This document shows, piece by piece, positions 26,125-34,816 of a stretch of DNA of 64,000 nt. The notes below the pieces were generated by a model. The model made no database searches and had not been told where the DNA came from. It saw nothing but the letters and a program-made list of their open reading frames with translations. Source of the stretch: Streptomyces sp. SAI-127 (GTDB taxonomy: Bacteria > Actinomycetota > Actinomycetes > Streptomycetales > Streptomycetaceae); the NCBI RefSeq assembly GCF_029894425.1, contig NZ_JARXYJ010000001.1, positions 1,798,001-1,862,000 on the forward strand, read 5' to 3'. Position 1 is the stretch's first letter; every line of letters starts with the position of its first letter. Both the position numbers and the translations under genes were made by a program.

Positions 26125-27105
26125 TCAGTACGCGGCCAGGCTCCTGACGGCCGCCACGACCTTGTCGACGGTGGGGATGACCTGTTCCTCCAGCACGTCC
26201 GCGAACGGCAGCGGCACACACTCCGCCGCCACCCGCCGCACCGGCGCGTCCAGCAGAGAGAAGCCCTCGTCGGCGACGACGGAGACGAGCGTGGCGCCCC
26301 AGCCGCCCTGGTACGGGTTCTCCTCGACGGTGACCAGCCGGGAGGTCCGGCCGAGCGAGGCGAGGACGGTGGCCATGTCGAGCGGTACGAGTGAGCGCAG
26401 GTCGACGACCTCGACGCCGATGTCCTCCTGGACGAGCCTTTCCGCGGCCTTCAGCGCGACCGGCACCATCGAGGCGAGCGCCACCAGCGTCACGTCGGCG
26501 CCCTCGCGCACGACGGCAGCGCGCCCCAGTTCGACCACGTGGCCGGGCGGGGCGGGCGCGCCCTTGGTGGCCAGCAGTCCCTTGTGCTCGAAGAAGACCA
26601 CGGGGTCGTCGCTGCGTACGGCCGCCGCCATCATGCCGATGACGTCGGCGGGGGTGGAAGGTGCCGCGATCTTCAGCCCGGGGACGGTCAGGGCCCAGTT
26701 CTCGGTGGCCTGCGAGTGCTGCGCGCCGAAACCGAGCCCGCCGCCGTTGGCGGTGCGAACGACGAGGGGCACGGTGACCTGGCCGCCCGTCATGTAACGC
26801 ACCTTGGGTATCTCGTTGGCGAGGTAGTCCCAACAGCAGGCCAAAAAGTCGGAGAACATGATCTCCGCAACGGGCCGCATCCCGGTCATCGCGGCACCCA
26901 TCGCCGCGCCCACGATGGCCTGTTCGGAGATCGGCGTGTCCCACACCCGCTCCCGCCCGAACTCCTTGAACAGCCCGGCGGTCGTCTTGAACACCCCGCC
27001 GGCCTCGCCGATGTCCTCCCCCAGGCAGACGACGGACGGATCGCGTCGCATCTCCCGCGCGATGCCCTCGGCGACCGCCTCCCGGTACGTGATCACGTCC
27101 GCCAT
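26125..27105 (-). CDS. 2-oxoacid dehydrogenase E1 component, beta subunit
   Basis: This is a 326-residue transketolase-like subunit (pyruvate/branched-chain/acetoin dehydrogenase type). It has VVCLGEDIGEAGGVF, DTPISEQAIVGAAMGAAMTG and LVTVEENPYQGGWGA. It pairs with the E1 alpha gene immediately upstream; the reading frames overlap by 13 bp. Together they would decarboxylate a 2-oxo acid with thiamine diphosphate. No lipoyl E2 or E3 gene lies nearby, so the acyl transfer must use subunits encoded elsewhere, or the product is released another way. Confidence 0.92.
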   Translation of the reverse strand: MADVITYREAVAEGIAREMRRDPSVVCLGEDIGEAGGVFKTTAGLFKEFGRERVWDTPISEQAIVGAAMGAAMTGMRPVAEIMFSDFLACCWDYLANEIPKVRYMTGGQVTVPLVVRTANGGGLGFGAQHSQATENWALTVPGLKIAAPSTPADVIGMMAAAVRSDDPVVFFEHKGLLATKGAPAPPGHVVELGRAAVVREGADVTLVALASMVPVALKAAERLVQEDIGVEVVDLRSLVPLDMATVLASLGRTSRLVTVEENPYQGGWGATLVSVVADEGFSLLDAPVRRVAAECVPLPFADVLEEQVIPTVDKVVAAVRSLAAY

Positions 27106-28070
27106 GCCGCACCTCCGTCCGCCCACACGTCGGTGAACGCCTCCCGCGGATCCGGCGGCGGCGCGCTCTTCGCGGCCTCGATCGCCTGCCGTACGACTGC
27201 CTGTGCGCGCTCGTCGGCCGCGGTGACCGTCTCCTCGGGCACCCCGGCCTCGATCAGCCGCCCGCGTGCGATGTCCAGCGGGTCGTGCTTGAGCCAGCGT
27301 TCGACCTCCTCGGCCGGGCGGTAGGTCGCCGGGTCGGTCCGGCTGTGTCCGAAGTGACGGTAGGTCTCGGCCTCCAGCACGGCGGGCCCGTCCCCGGCCC
27401 GGGCCCGCCGCGCCAGCCGTGCCACCGCCTCCTGGACGGAGACGACGTCGTTGCCGTCGACGACCTCACCGGGGATGCCGTACGCCGGTGCCCGGTCGGC
27501 GGCCGGCCGGGGCACCGCCGTGACGTCGGCGATCGGCGTGTACTCCATGTACAGGTTGTTCTCGCAGACGAACAGCACGGGCAGTTTCCATACGGCGGCC
27601 AGGTTCAACGCCTCGTGGAAGGAGCCGATGTTGGTGGCGCCGTCCCCGAAGAAGGCGACCGCGAGCTGTCCGGTGCCGCGCAGCCGGGCGGACCAGGCGG
27701 CGCCGACCGCCATCGGGAGGTGGGCGCCGACGATGGCGTAGGAGCCGAGCATGTTGGCGTCGGCCTTGGTGAGGTGCATGGACCCGCCCTTGGCCTTGCA
27801 CAACCCCGTCGCCCTGCTCATGAGTTCGGCCAGGCACTCCTCGGGGGTGGCGCCCCGGGCCATCGCGTGGTGGTGGCCGCGGTAGGTGGCGAAGACGTAG
27901 TCGTCGTCACGCAGAGCGGCGCTCGCGCCGACCGCGATCGCCTCGTGACCGGCGGCGAGGTGGGTGGTGCCCTTGACGAGGCCCTGGAGGAACAGGTCGT
28001 GGGCGGCCTTCTCCGTACGGCGGATGAGGGCCATCTGCTCGTACCGGACGAGGAGTTCAGCGGTGTCCAT
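27093..28070 (-). CDS. 2-oxoacid dehydrogenase E1 component, alpha subunit
   Basis: This is a 325-residue thiamine-diphosphate subunit. The cofactor motif GDGATNIGSFHEALNLAAVW, with Asn in VCENN further on, is canonical, and YRGHHHAMARG and HFGHSRTDPATYR are typical of the phospho-loop region in pyruvate- and acetoin-type E1. The ATG at 28070 overlaps the end of the M24 gene by 14 bp, and the beta subunit gene follows by a further overlap, which argues for stoichiometric translation. The family includes acetoin and branched-chain enzymes; the substrate is not decided by sequence. Confidence 0.92.
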   Translation of the reverse strand: MDTAELLVRYEQMALIRRTEKAAHDLFLQGLVKGTTHLAAGHEAIAVGASAALRDDDYVFATYRGHHHAMARGATPEECLAELMSRATGLCKAKGGSMHLTKADANMLGSYAIVGAHLPMAVGAAWSARLRGTGQLAVAFFGDGATNIGSFHEALNLAAVWKLPVLFVCENNLYMEYTPIADVTAVPRPAADRAPAYGIPGEVVDGNDVVSVQEAVARLARRARAGDGPAVLEAETYRHFGHSRTDPATYRPAEEVERWLKHDPLDIARGRLIEAGVPEETVTAADERAQAVVRQAIEAAKSAPPPDPREAFTDVWADGGAAWRT

Positions 28071-29394
28071 CGGTGGTCCCCGTGTTCAGGTGGGACTGCG
28101 CCTCCCGGGCGGTGTTGAGCTCGCCGCCCACCGTCCAGTACTTGCGGCCGGCCACCAGCAGCTCCTCGGCCGGGAACTTCGTGATGACCTCGCAGCCGTC
28201 GGCGGTGACGACCAGCTCCTCCTCGATCCGGGCGGCGGACCAGCCGTCGGCGGCCGGCCAGTAGGTCTCCAGGGCGAACACCATGCCCTCCTCGAGGACT
28301 TCGGGGTGGTCGAGGGAGACCAGGCGGCTGAAGATGGGCTTCTCCCAGATCGACAGGCCCACCCCGTGGCCGTACTGGAGAGCGAAGGCGGCGGTCTCGT
28401 CGGCGAAGCCGAACTCCTCGGCACGCGGCCAGACCTGGACGATGTCGGCGGTGGTGGCGCCCGGCCGGACCAGGGAGATCGCCTCGTCCATGTACGCACG
28501 GCAGCGGACGTAGGCGTCGCGCTGGGCGCGGGAGGCGCTGCCCACGGCGAAGGTGCGGTAGTAGCAGGTGCGGTAGCCGAGGTGGCTGTGCAGGATGTCG
28601 AAGAACGCGGGGTCGCCCGGGCGGATCAGCCGGTCGCTGTAGACGTGCGGGTGGGGTGAACAGCGCTCCCCGGAGATGGCGTTGACCCCTTCGACGTACT
28701 CGCTGCCGAGGTCGTAGAGGACTTTGCTGACCAGTCCGACGCACTGGTTCTCGCGGACTCCGGGACGGAGGTAGCCGTAGAGCTCCTCGTAGGCCGCGTC
28801 GACCATCGCGCAGGCCTGGGCGAGCAGGGAGATCTCGTCGCCGGTCTTGATGCGGCGGGCCTCCAGGAAGACCTGCTGTCCGTCGACGACGTCGATGCCC
28901 TCGGCGCGCAGGGCGGCGAGGACCGGCATCTCGGCCACGTCGATGCCGAGCGGTTCGCCGGCGAGGCCGTGGGCGCGGAGTTCGGCGGCGATCTTCGCGG
29001 CGACGTCCTCGGCGATGCCGGCGTCCGGGTGGAAGGCACCCCGCAGGGTGGAGATGCCCGCGCGGGCTCCGGTGGGCGGTCCGCCCTTGCCGTCGCTGTA
29101 GTCGAGCCACGGGTTGTAGAGCTGGTGGTGGCGGGCCGCGGAGCCGAAGTCCCAGACGATCGGTTCGCCGCCGCGGACCAGCAGGGCGAAGCGGATCAGC
29201 TTGTCCATCGCCCAGGTGCCGATGTGCGTGGCGGTCATGTAGCGGATGTTCGCGAAGTCGAAACTGAGCACGGCACCCAGTTCGGAGCGGTTCAGCGTGT
29301 CGTGGAGCCGGGCCAGACGCTGTCTGCGCAGCCGGGCCAGGTCGACGCGCTCTTCCCAGTCGACGGCATTGGGGCCGTAAGTGCGGATCGCCAT
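28057..29394 (-). CDS. M24-family (creatinase/Xaa-Pro peptidase-like) protein with an altered metal site
   Basis: This is 445 residues with the two-domain pita-bread fold. Expected metal ligands in the C-terminal half are D266 (PAFFDILHSHL), a second Asp, H343 (YGHGVGLSIWEKP), E376 and E391. The second Asp position reads C277 (GYRTCYYRTF), so one ligand is replaced. This departs from true M24 metallopeptidases and from DMSP lyase DddP. It leaves creatinase-like, metal-free chemistry as one possibility. The ATG at 29394 has GGGGGTGG upstream. It is the first structural gene of the operon after the XRE-cupin regulator. Confidence 0.87.
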   Translation of the reverse strand: MAIRTYGPNAVDWEERVDLARLRRQRLARLHDTLNRSELGAVLSFDFANIRYMTATHIGTWAMDKLIRFALLVRGGEPIVWDFGSAARHHQLYNPWLDYSDGKGGPPTGARAGISTLRGAFHPDAGIAEDVAAKIAAELRAHGLAGEPLGIDVAEMPVLAALRAEGIDVVDGQQVFLEARRIKTGDEISLLAQACAMVDAAYEELYGYLRPGVRENQCVGLVSKVLYDLGSEYVEGVNAISGERCSPHPHVYSDRLIRPGDPAFFDILHSHLGYRTCYYRTFAVGSASRAQRDAYVRCRAYMDEAISLVRPGATTADIVQVWPRAEEFGFADETAAFALQYGHGVGLSIWEKPIFSRLVSLDHPEVLEEGMVFALETYWPAADGWSAARIEEELVVTADGCEVITKFPAEELLVAGRKYWTVGGELNTAREAQSHLNTGTTDGHR

Positions 29395-29446
29395 CGCGAC
29401 CACCCCCACCGTCGAGTCAACGACCGTCCGCGAGGAGTGTCAAGCG

Positions 29447-30079
29447 TCACTGAACGGTTTGGCTCGACACGAACCAGACCCCCACGGCCGGTACGTCGCC
29501 GTCGTTGCGGTAGCGGTGGGGGGTCGTGGACTCGAAGCTGACGGCGTCGCCGGGGTGCAGGACCTGCTCGTCGAAGCCGAGGGTGAGGACGAGTTCGCCG
29601 GAGGTCAGATAGCCGTATTCCGTGCCCGCGTGGCGCATCAGGCCGCCCGAACCGGAGGAGGAGCCGCCGGGCCGGTAGGTGACGAGCAGGAAGTCGACGT
29701 CCGTGCCGGGGACGTGCCCGAGCCGCTCCCACACGACGCCGGAGTCCAGTTCCAGCACGTCCCGCTCACCCGGTGTGACCAGGGGGCCGATGCGTCGGCC
29801 GGGGTCGGCCGAGAAGGCCGCCAGAGCGTGCATGACGGTGGCCGAACTGGCCACCGCGGCGGTCTCCCGCACCTCGAAGAGGGATTCGACGGAGATGCCG
29901 AGAGCGGTGGTGATGGCGTACAGGGTGCTGACCGAGGGCTGGCTCTTGCCGGTCTCTATCTGCGAGACCAGGCTCGCGGAGACGCCGACCTCGCGGGCCA
30001 GGGCACGCAGCCCCAGACCGCGCTCCAGACGCGCCTGCCGGATGCGCGCGCCCACCGGCGGCACGGGGGCAGGGGACAC
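29447..30079 (-). CDS. XRE-family regulator with C-terminal cupin
   Basis: This is a 210-residue regulator. An N-terminal helix-turn-helix (VGARIRQARLERGLGLRALA, then VGVSASLVSQIETGKSQPS) at about residues 10-65 is followed by a linker and a cupin sensor (HAGTEYGYLTSGELVLTLG, then HPGDAVSFESTTPHRYRN). Such proteins often control polyamine, amino-acid or amine catabolism by binding a substrate in the cupin. The GTG at 30079 is chosen for AGGAGAGGAG just upstream. It sits 52 bp before the M24 gene on the same strand and most likely regulates this operon. Confidence 0.88.
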   Translation of the reverse strand: MSPAPVPPVGARIRQARLERGLGLRALAREVGVSASLVSQIETGKSQPSVSTLYAITTALGISVESLFEVRETAAVASSATVMHALAAFSADPGRRIGPLVTPGERDVLELDSGVVWERLGHVPGTDVDFLLVTYRPGGSSSGSGGLMRHAGTEYGYLTSGELVLTLGFDEQVLHPGDAVSFESTTPHRYRNDGDVPAVGVWFVSSQTVQ

Positions 30080-30161
30080 GGGCGGCTCCTCTCCTGTGCA
30101 GCCCCATTGAACAACCCGTCCCCTCACCCGGGAAAGACCGCCCACATCACTCGCCGCCACG

Positions 30162-31307
30162 TCAGCCCGGAAAGACCGCCCGCACCTCCCACCCGTACTC
30201 CGCCCGCGGCCCCGCGTGCAGTTCGCCGCCGAGTGCGGTCACTCGTTCCTTCAGGCCGACGAGCCCGAAGCCGCCCCCGTGCGCCGCCGCAGGCAACTGG
30301 CTGCCGCCGCGCCCGTCGTCGGACACGGACACCTGCAGGCGGGCCCGTTCGTAGCGCAGCCCGACAGCGACCTGGGTGGCGTCGCCCGCGTGCCGCCGTA
30401 CGTTGGTCAGGGCCTCCTGCACCACCCGGAAGGCGGCAGCCTGCACCTCGTGCGGAAGGTCGTCGGGCACCGCGGTCTCGCGATGCAGGGTGACCTTCTG
30501 GACGGGGCTCGCGAAGCCCTCGATGAGACCGGCGACACCCGCGAGGTCGCCCACCGGGCGGCGGTCGGCCGCGTCGCCGGTGTCGCGCAGGACGCCGACC
30601 GTCCGGCGCATCGACGCCAGCGCCTCGGTCGCGGCACGCTCGATACCGGCGAGGACGGGGTCGAGTTCCTCGGTGCCGTTGTCCGCCATCATGCGGGCCA
30701 CCTGGGTCTGCACCAGGATGCCGGTGACATGGTGGGCGACGAAGTCGTGCAGGTCGGCGGCGATGGCCAGGCGTTCGGCCCGCCGCGTCTCGCTGACGGC
30801 GACGGTCCGCCGGTAGTCCTGCGAACGCAGATACGCGGCGAACGCGATGGTGAGGCCGACCAGGAGAAGCCCGATCAGCATGAACCCCAGCATGGTGTCC
30901 TGCTCGCCCAGAAAGGGCCGTACCGGAAGCGCCAGCACGGCGGCCCCGTCGAGCGCGGCGCAGGCCACGACCCAGTTGCGCGGGCAGTGCCGTACGGCGA
31001 CGAACAGCAGGCACAGCAGGATCGCCGGCTCGCCCGGGCCGAACTGGACGCCGGAGCGCGCCACCGAGTCCACCGTGCAGACCAGGGAGGCGACGGCAGG
31101 CACGGCGGTACGCAGCTGCGGGGTGAGCCGGCGGGGGCGCCGGGCGGCCGGCCACAGGACGGCAGCGCCGCCGAGCAGCAGGGTCGCGGCCATCGGCCAG
31201 GAGGGGCCGTGGCCCTCGGTCGAGTAGGCCACGTCGACGAACACGGCCGCGAACAGCGCGCCGATACCGGCGCCGCCCGCGCAGCCCCGGCCAGATACGG
31301 ACTTCAT
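30162..31307 (-). CDS. Two-component sensor histidine kinase (HisKA_3 type)
   Basis: This is a 381-residue membrane kinase. Five or six hydrophobic segments occupy residues about 12-160, giving little extracellular sequence. The dimerisation box LAIAADLHDFVAHHVTG has the phospho-acceptor H187, and the ATPase domain shows VVQEALTNVRRHAGDATQV and VSDDGRGG with GFGLVGLKERV. This is the NarL-associated class. It is encoded divergently from a LuxR-type response regulator 445 bp away, its likely partner. ATG 31307 is preferred to long upstream extensions that are GC-biased, non-coding-like sequence. The signal is unknown. Confidence 0.9.
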   Translation of the reverse strand: MKSVSGRGCAGGAGIGALFAAVFVDVAYSTEGHGPSWPMAATLLLGGAAVLWPAARRPRRLTPQLRTAVPAVASLVCTVDSVARSGVQFGPGEPAILLCLLFVAVRHCPRNWVVACAALDGAAVLALPVRPFLGEQDTMLGFMLIGLLLVGLTIAFAAYLRSQDYRRTVAVSETRRAERLAIAADLHDFVAHHVTGILVQTQVARMMADNGTEELDPVLAGIERAATEALASMRRTVGVLRDTGDAADRRPVGDLAGVAGLIEGFASPVQKVTLHRETAVPDDLPHEVQAAAFRVVQEALTNVRRHAGDATQVAVGLRYERARLQVSVSDDGRGGSQLPAAAHGGGFGLVGLKERVTALGGELHAGPRAEYGWEVRAVFPG

Positions 31308-31752
31308 GCCGCTCACCGTATGCGCGGCCGCCGCACGTGGGATCGGCCGAACGGTCGAGGCGCGGCCGCGCCAGGCCCGGAGACCTGGCCGTTCGGCCGA
31401 GGCGGGCGCCCGTGCCCGTGGGTGAGAGTGGAGCCGCTTCCCCGGAGCGGGTCGAGCGGGTCGGCCGCCCGCCGTCGGGACCCGGCCCGGCGTACACCCT
31501 GTGAGCCCTCCCACCGACGCGGTGACCGGTGCGCAGCGCCGGTCCCAGCCCTGCCAGAGCAGAGGCCGCCCCTCCGACCGGCACCGGACCCGGCCGTCAC
31601 CCTCCGGCCGGGCCCGGTGTCACGGCCACGCCCCCCTCGACCACGTCCCGCCCTCGACCACACCCGCCGAAGCATCCACCCCGCAGCCCGCCCCGCCCCC
31701 GCCCCCATCCACAGCCGCTCCACCCCCTCCCCCCCTGAGGCATGATCGACCC
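31308..31752. other. 445-bp divergent promoter region of the kinase/regulator pair
   Basis: No gene or RNA is recognisable. The sequence is C-rich towards the regulator, with runs such as CCACCCCCTCCCC before its start. I see no clear operator or hairpin. It should hold promoters for both divergent genes. Confidence 0.4.
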
Positions 31753-32454
31753 ATGACGAGCCCCACCCCGCCGGCAGCGCGCATCCGCGTGCTGATCGCC
31801 GACGACCAGGACATGGTCCGTACCGGCTTCCGTTTCTTCCTGGACGCGCAGCCGGACATCACCGTGGTCGCCGAGGCCGCCGACGGGGAGACGGCGGTGC
31901 GGCTGGCCAGGGAGGTACGGCCCGACGTGTGTCTGCTGGACATCCGGATGCCGAAGCTGGACGGGCTGGAGGCGACGCGGCTGCTGGCGGGGCCCGACGT
32001 CGCCGATCCGATGCGGGTGGTCGTGGTCACCACCTTCGATCTCGACGAGTACGTCTACGGCGCGCTGCGCGGCGGTGCCTGCGGGTTCCTGCTGAAGGAC
32101 TCCGGGCCCACGCTCCTCGCCGAGGCGGTCCGTGCCGCCGCGGCCGGCGACTCGCTGGTGTCCCCCTCGGTCACCGTCCGCCTGCTCCGGCACGTCACGG
32201 CGGACCCGGCGCCGAAGCCGGTCACCGCGTCCCGCCCGGCGCCGGCCACCGAGCCCCTGACCGACCGTGAGCTCGACGTGGTCCGCCTGGTCGCCCTCGG
32301 CCGTACGAACGCCGAGATCGCCGCAGAGCTGTACGTCTCCCTCTCCACGGTCAAGACCCATCTCTCCAGCGTCCAGCTCAAACTGGCCGCACGGAACCGC
32401 GTGGAGATCGCGGCCTGGGCCTGGCAGAACGGGCACGCGCGGCGGGAGGGCTGA
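31753..32454 (+). CDS. LuxR/NarL-family response regulator
   Basis: This is a 233-residue regulator. The receiver domain has acidic pair D17/D18 (IADDQDMVRTG), phospho-acceptor D63 (VCLLDIRMPKLDG) and the switch TTFDLDEYVYGALRGGA, ending at about residue 125. A linker rich in Pro and Ala leads to the helix-turn-helix at about 165-225 (LTDRELDVVRLVALGRTNAE, then LYVSLSTVKTHLSSV). It pairs with the divergent histidine kinase. No target genes are evident from position alone; a DUF574 methyltransferase follows on the same strand after 104 bp. Confidence 0.92.
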   Translation: MTSPTPPAARIRVLIADDQDMVRTGFRFFLDAQPDITVVAEAADGETAVRLAREVRPDVCLLDIRMPKLDGLEATRLLAGPDVADPMRVVVVTTFDLDEYVYGALRGGACGFLLKDSGPTLLAEAVRAAAAGDSLVSPSVTVRLLRHVTADPAPKPVTASRPAPATEPLTDRELDVVRLVALGRTNAEIAAELYVSLSTVKTHLSSVQLKLAARNRVEIAAWAWQNGHARREG

Positions 32455-32558
32455 GCCGGCCCTCGGGCGGGGCGTTCGAGTCGCCCGTTTCCGGGACAAG
32501 CTGATCATCGGACGGCACAATGGCGGCAACGGCCGCAGGCACGAGAAGGAGCACAGTC

Positions 32559-33371
32559 GTGAGCGACAGCCACACCCCGTCGGGTGCGTCGGCGAGGCTG
32601 AACACAGGTGTGGCGCACAACGCGCGCGTGTGGAACTACTGGATCGGCGGCAAGGACAACTACGAGGTCGACCAGCAGGTCGGCGACCATGTCGCCGGGA
32701 TGTTCCCGATCATCCAGGAGATCGCCCGCGCGGACCGCTGGTTCCTGGGCCGCTCGGTGCGCTTCCTCACCGAGGAGCAGGGCATCCGGCAGTTCCTCGA
32801 CATCGGCACCGGGCTGCCGACGGTGGACAACACCCACGAGATCGCTCAGCGCATCGCCCCCGACGCGCGGATCGTCTACGTCGACAACGACCCGATCGTG
32901 CTGGTCCACGCCCGCACCCTGCTGACCAGCACCCCCGAGGGCGTCACGGACTACATCGACGCCGACGTCCACGACCCGGCCGCGATCCTTGAACGCGCCG
33001 CGCAGACCCTGGACCTGAGCAAGCCGGTCGCGGTGATGATGCTCGGCATCCTCAACTTCGTCCTCGACACCGAGGAGGCCCGGCGGATCGCGCGGGAGGT
33101 CATGGCCGCGATGCCCGCCGGCAGCCATCTGGCCCTGACGCACCCCACGTTCGACGCCGACCTCGGCGGCGAGGGCCAGATCCCGGCCATGAAGTTCTGG
33201 AACGAGAACGCCACTCCGCCGATCACGGCCCGCAGCGGCGAGGACATCGCCATGTTCTTCGAGGGGCTCGACCTCCTCGAGCCGGGCCTGGTCTCCTGCT
33301 CGCAGTGGCGTGCCGAGTCCGACTCCCCGGTCGTGGTACCGCAGTTCGGCGCGGTGGCCGTGAAACCGTGA
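32559..33371 (+). CDS. SAM-dependent methyltransferase, DUF574 family (second copy)
   Basis: This is 270 residues with RVWNYWIGGKDNYEVDQQVG, FLDIGTGLPTVDNTHEIAQ and VYVDNDPIVLVHARTLL, the same order as the protein at 22389. The C-terminal part (AMKFWNENATPPITARSGED) differs and presumably sets the substrate. The GTG at 32559 has AAGGAG 8 bp upstream. The glutamine synthetase-like gene begins 39 bp after its stop, so it may be the first gene of that unit, though a functional link is not obvious. Confidence 0.88.
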   Translation: MSDSHTPSGASARLNTGVAHNARVWNYWIGGKDNYEVDQQVGDHVAGMFPIIQEIARADRWFLGRSVRFLTEEQGIRQFLDIGTGLPTVDNTHEIAQRIAPDARIVYVDNDPIVLVHARTLLTSTPEGVTDYIDADVHDPAAILERAAQTLDLSKPVAVMMLGILNFVLDTEEARRIAREVMAAMPAGSHLALTHPTFDADLGGEGQIPAMKFWNENATPPITARSGEDIAMFFEGLDLLEPGLVSCSQWRAESDSPVVVPQFGAVAVKP

Positions 33372-33410
33372 CGCGGGATCCGATCCGGCCGAGCCCGTCG
33401 TGGAGGACGT

Positions 33411-34814
33411 ATGACCACCCTTGCCGACCCCGTTCCCGGCGGCCGTCCCGGTGACGTGGACCGGGCCGCCGCGCTGAGCGACGAGCTGGCCGAGAAGGGC
33501 GTGCGCGGCGTGGTCCTGGCCTACGTCGACACCGCGGGCATCTGCCGGGTGAAGACGATCCCGACGGCGAAGCTGCCCTCCGCCGCGGCCTGGGGTGTGG
33601 GCATGTCGCCGGTGTTCGACACCTTCCTGGCGAACGACTCCATCGTCACGACCGACACCCTGGGCTCCCCCGACGGCGATCTGCGTCTCTACCCCGACCT
33701 CGACGGGCTCGTGGCGCTGGCCGGGCAGCCCGGCTGGGCCTGGGCGCCGGTCGACCGGATCGCGCAGGAGGGCGAGCGGCATCCGGGCTGCTCCCGCACG
33801 GTCCTCAGGCGGATCGTCACCGAGGCCGCCGAGCGGCACGGGATCGCCTTCAAGGCGGGCGTCGAGATCGAGTGGGCGGTGGGCCGGGGCCCGGCGGCGG
33901 ACGGTGACTTCGTGCCCGCCGTGTCGGGACCGGCGTACGGCGCCACCCGCCAGGTCGAGCTCGGCGACTACGCGGCCGACCTGCTGGCGGCCTGCGACGA
34001 GCAGGGCATCGAGGTCGAGCAGCTCCATCCCGAGTACGCGGCCGGGCAGTTCGAGATCTCGACAAGTGCCCTGGACCCGGTGGCGGCGGCCGACGTCAGC
34101 GTGCTCGTACGGCAGACGATCCGGGCGGTGTCCCAGCGGCACGGGCTGGTCGTCTCCTTCGCCCCTGCGGTCTTCGCGGAGGGCGTCGGCAACGGCGGCC
34201 ATCTCCACCTCTCCGCCTGGCGCGAGGGCGTGAACCTGCACTCGGGCGGCAAGGGCCGCTACGGCATGACGCGCGAGGCCGAGTCGTTCGTCGCGGGTGT
34301 CCTCGCCCATCTGCACGCGCTCACGGCCCTGACAGCGCCGAGCCCGGCCAGCTATCTGCGTCTCCAACCCTCCCAGTGGGCCGGGGTGTTCACCGCCTGG
34401 GGCCGCGAGGCCCGGGAGGCGGCCGTCCGGATCATCACCGGCACGGCGGGCCGGACCGACCGGGCCGCGAACCTGGAGCTGAAGCCGGTCGACCTGGCCG
34501 CGAACCCGTATCTCGCGTTCACCGGTCTGATCGCCGCCGGGCTCGACGGGCTGACCTCGGCCATGCCGCTGGCCAGGGAGATCACCGGCGATCCGGCCCT
34601 GCTCCCCGCCGACCGGGCCGCCGCCATGGGCGTACGCCGACTGCCGACCTCGCTCTCCCAGGCGGTCAGGGCGTTCCGCGCCGACGAACAGCTGCGGGCC
34701 GCGCTGGGTCCGGTCCTCGCCGACGCCGTGGTCGCCGTGCGCTTCGGGGAGAGCGATTCCGTGGCCGAGCTGGACGACGAGCAGATCGCGGCCGCGTACC
34801 GCTGGAAGTACTGA
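33411..34814 (+). CDS. Glutamine synthetase-like gamma-glutamyl ligase
   Basis: This is 467 residues. The beta-grasp N-domain (VRGVVLAYVDTAGICRVKTI) and catalytic domain (KAGVEIEWAVG, EYAAGQFEIS, NGGHLHLSAW, DRAANLELKPVDLAANPY) are present. It belongs to the GlnA-like group that joins glutamate to amines such as polyamines or ethanolamine, rather than making glutamine. The amidohydrolase that follows after 2 bp is the partner domain found fused to GS in fungal FluG proteins. That pairing suggests synthesis and cleavage of a gamma-glutamyl amide. The substrate is inferred only by family. Confidence 0.9.
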   Translation: MTTLADPVPGGRPGDVDRAAALSDELAEKGVRGVVLAYVDTAGICRVKTIPTAKLPSAAAWGVGMSPVFDTFLANDSIVTTDTLGSPDGDLRLYPDLDGLVALAGQPGWAWAPVDRIAQEGERHPGCSRTVLRRIVTEAAERHGIAFKAGVEIEWAVGRGPAADGDFVPAVSGPAYGATRQVELGDYAADLLAACDEQGIEVEQLHPEYAAGQFEISTSALDPVAAADVSVLVRQTIRAVSQRHGLVVSFAPAVFAEGVGNGGHLHLSAWREGVNLHSGGKGRYGMTREAESFVAGVLAHLHALTALTAPSPASYLRLQPSQWAGVFTAWGREAREAAVRIITGTAGRTDRAANLELKPVDLAANPYLAFTGLIAAGLDGLTSAMPLAREITGDPALLPADRAAAMGVRRLPTSLSQAVRAFRADEQLRAALGPVLADAVVAVRFGESDSVAELDDEQIAAAYRWKY

Positions 34815-34816
34815 GC

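Noticed and set aside
28057..29394. DMSP lyase DddP
   Set aside because: Overall M24 fold is shared, but one conserved metal ligand is Cys and no DMSP genes are nearby.
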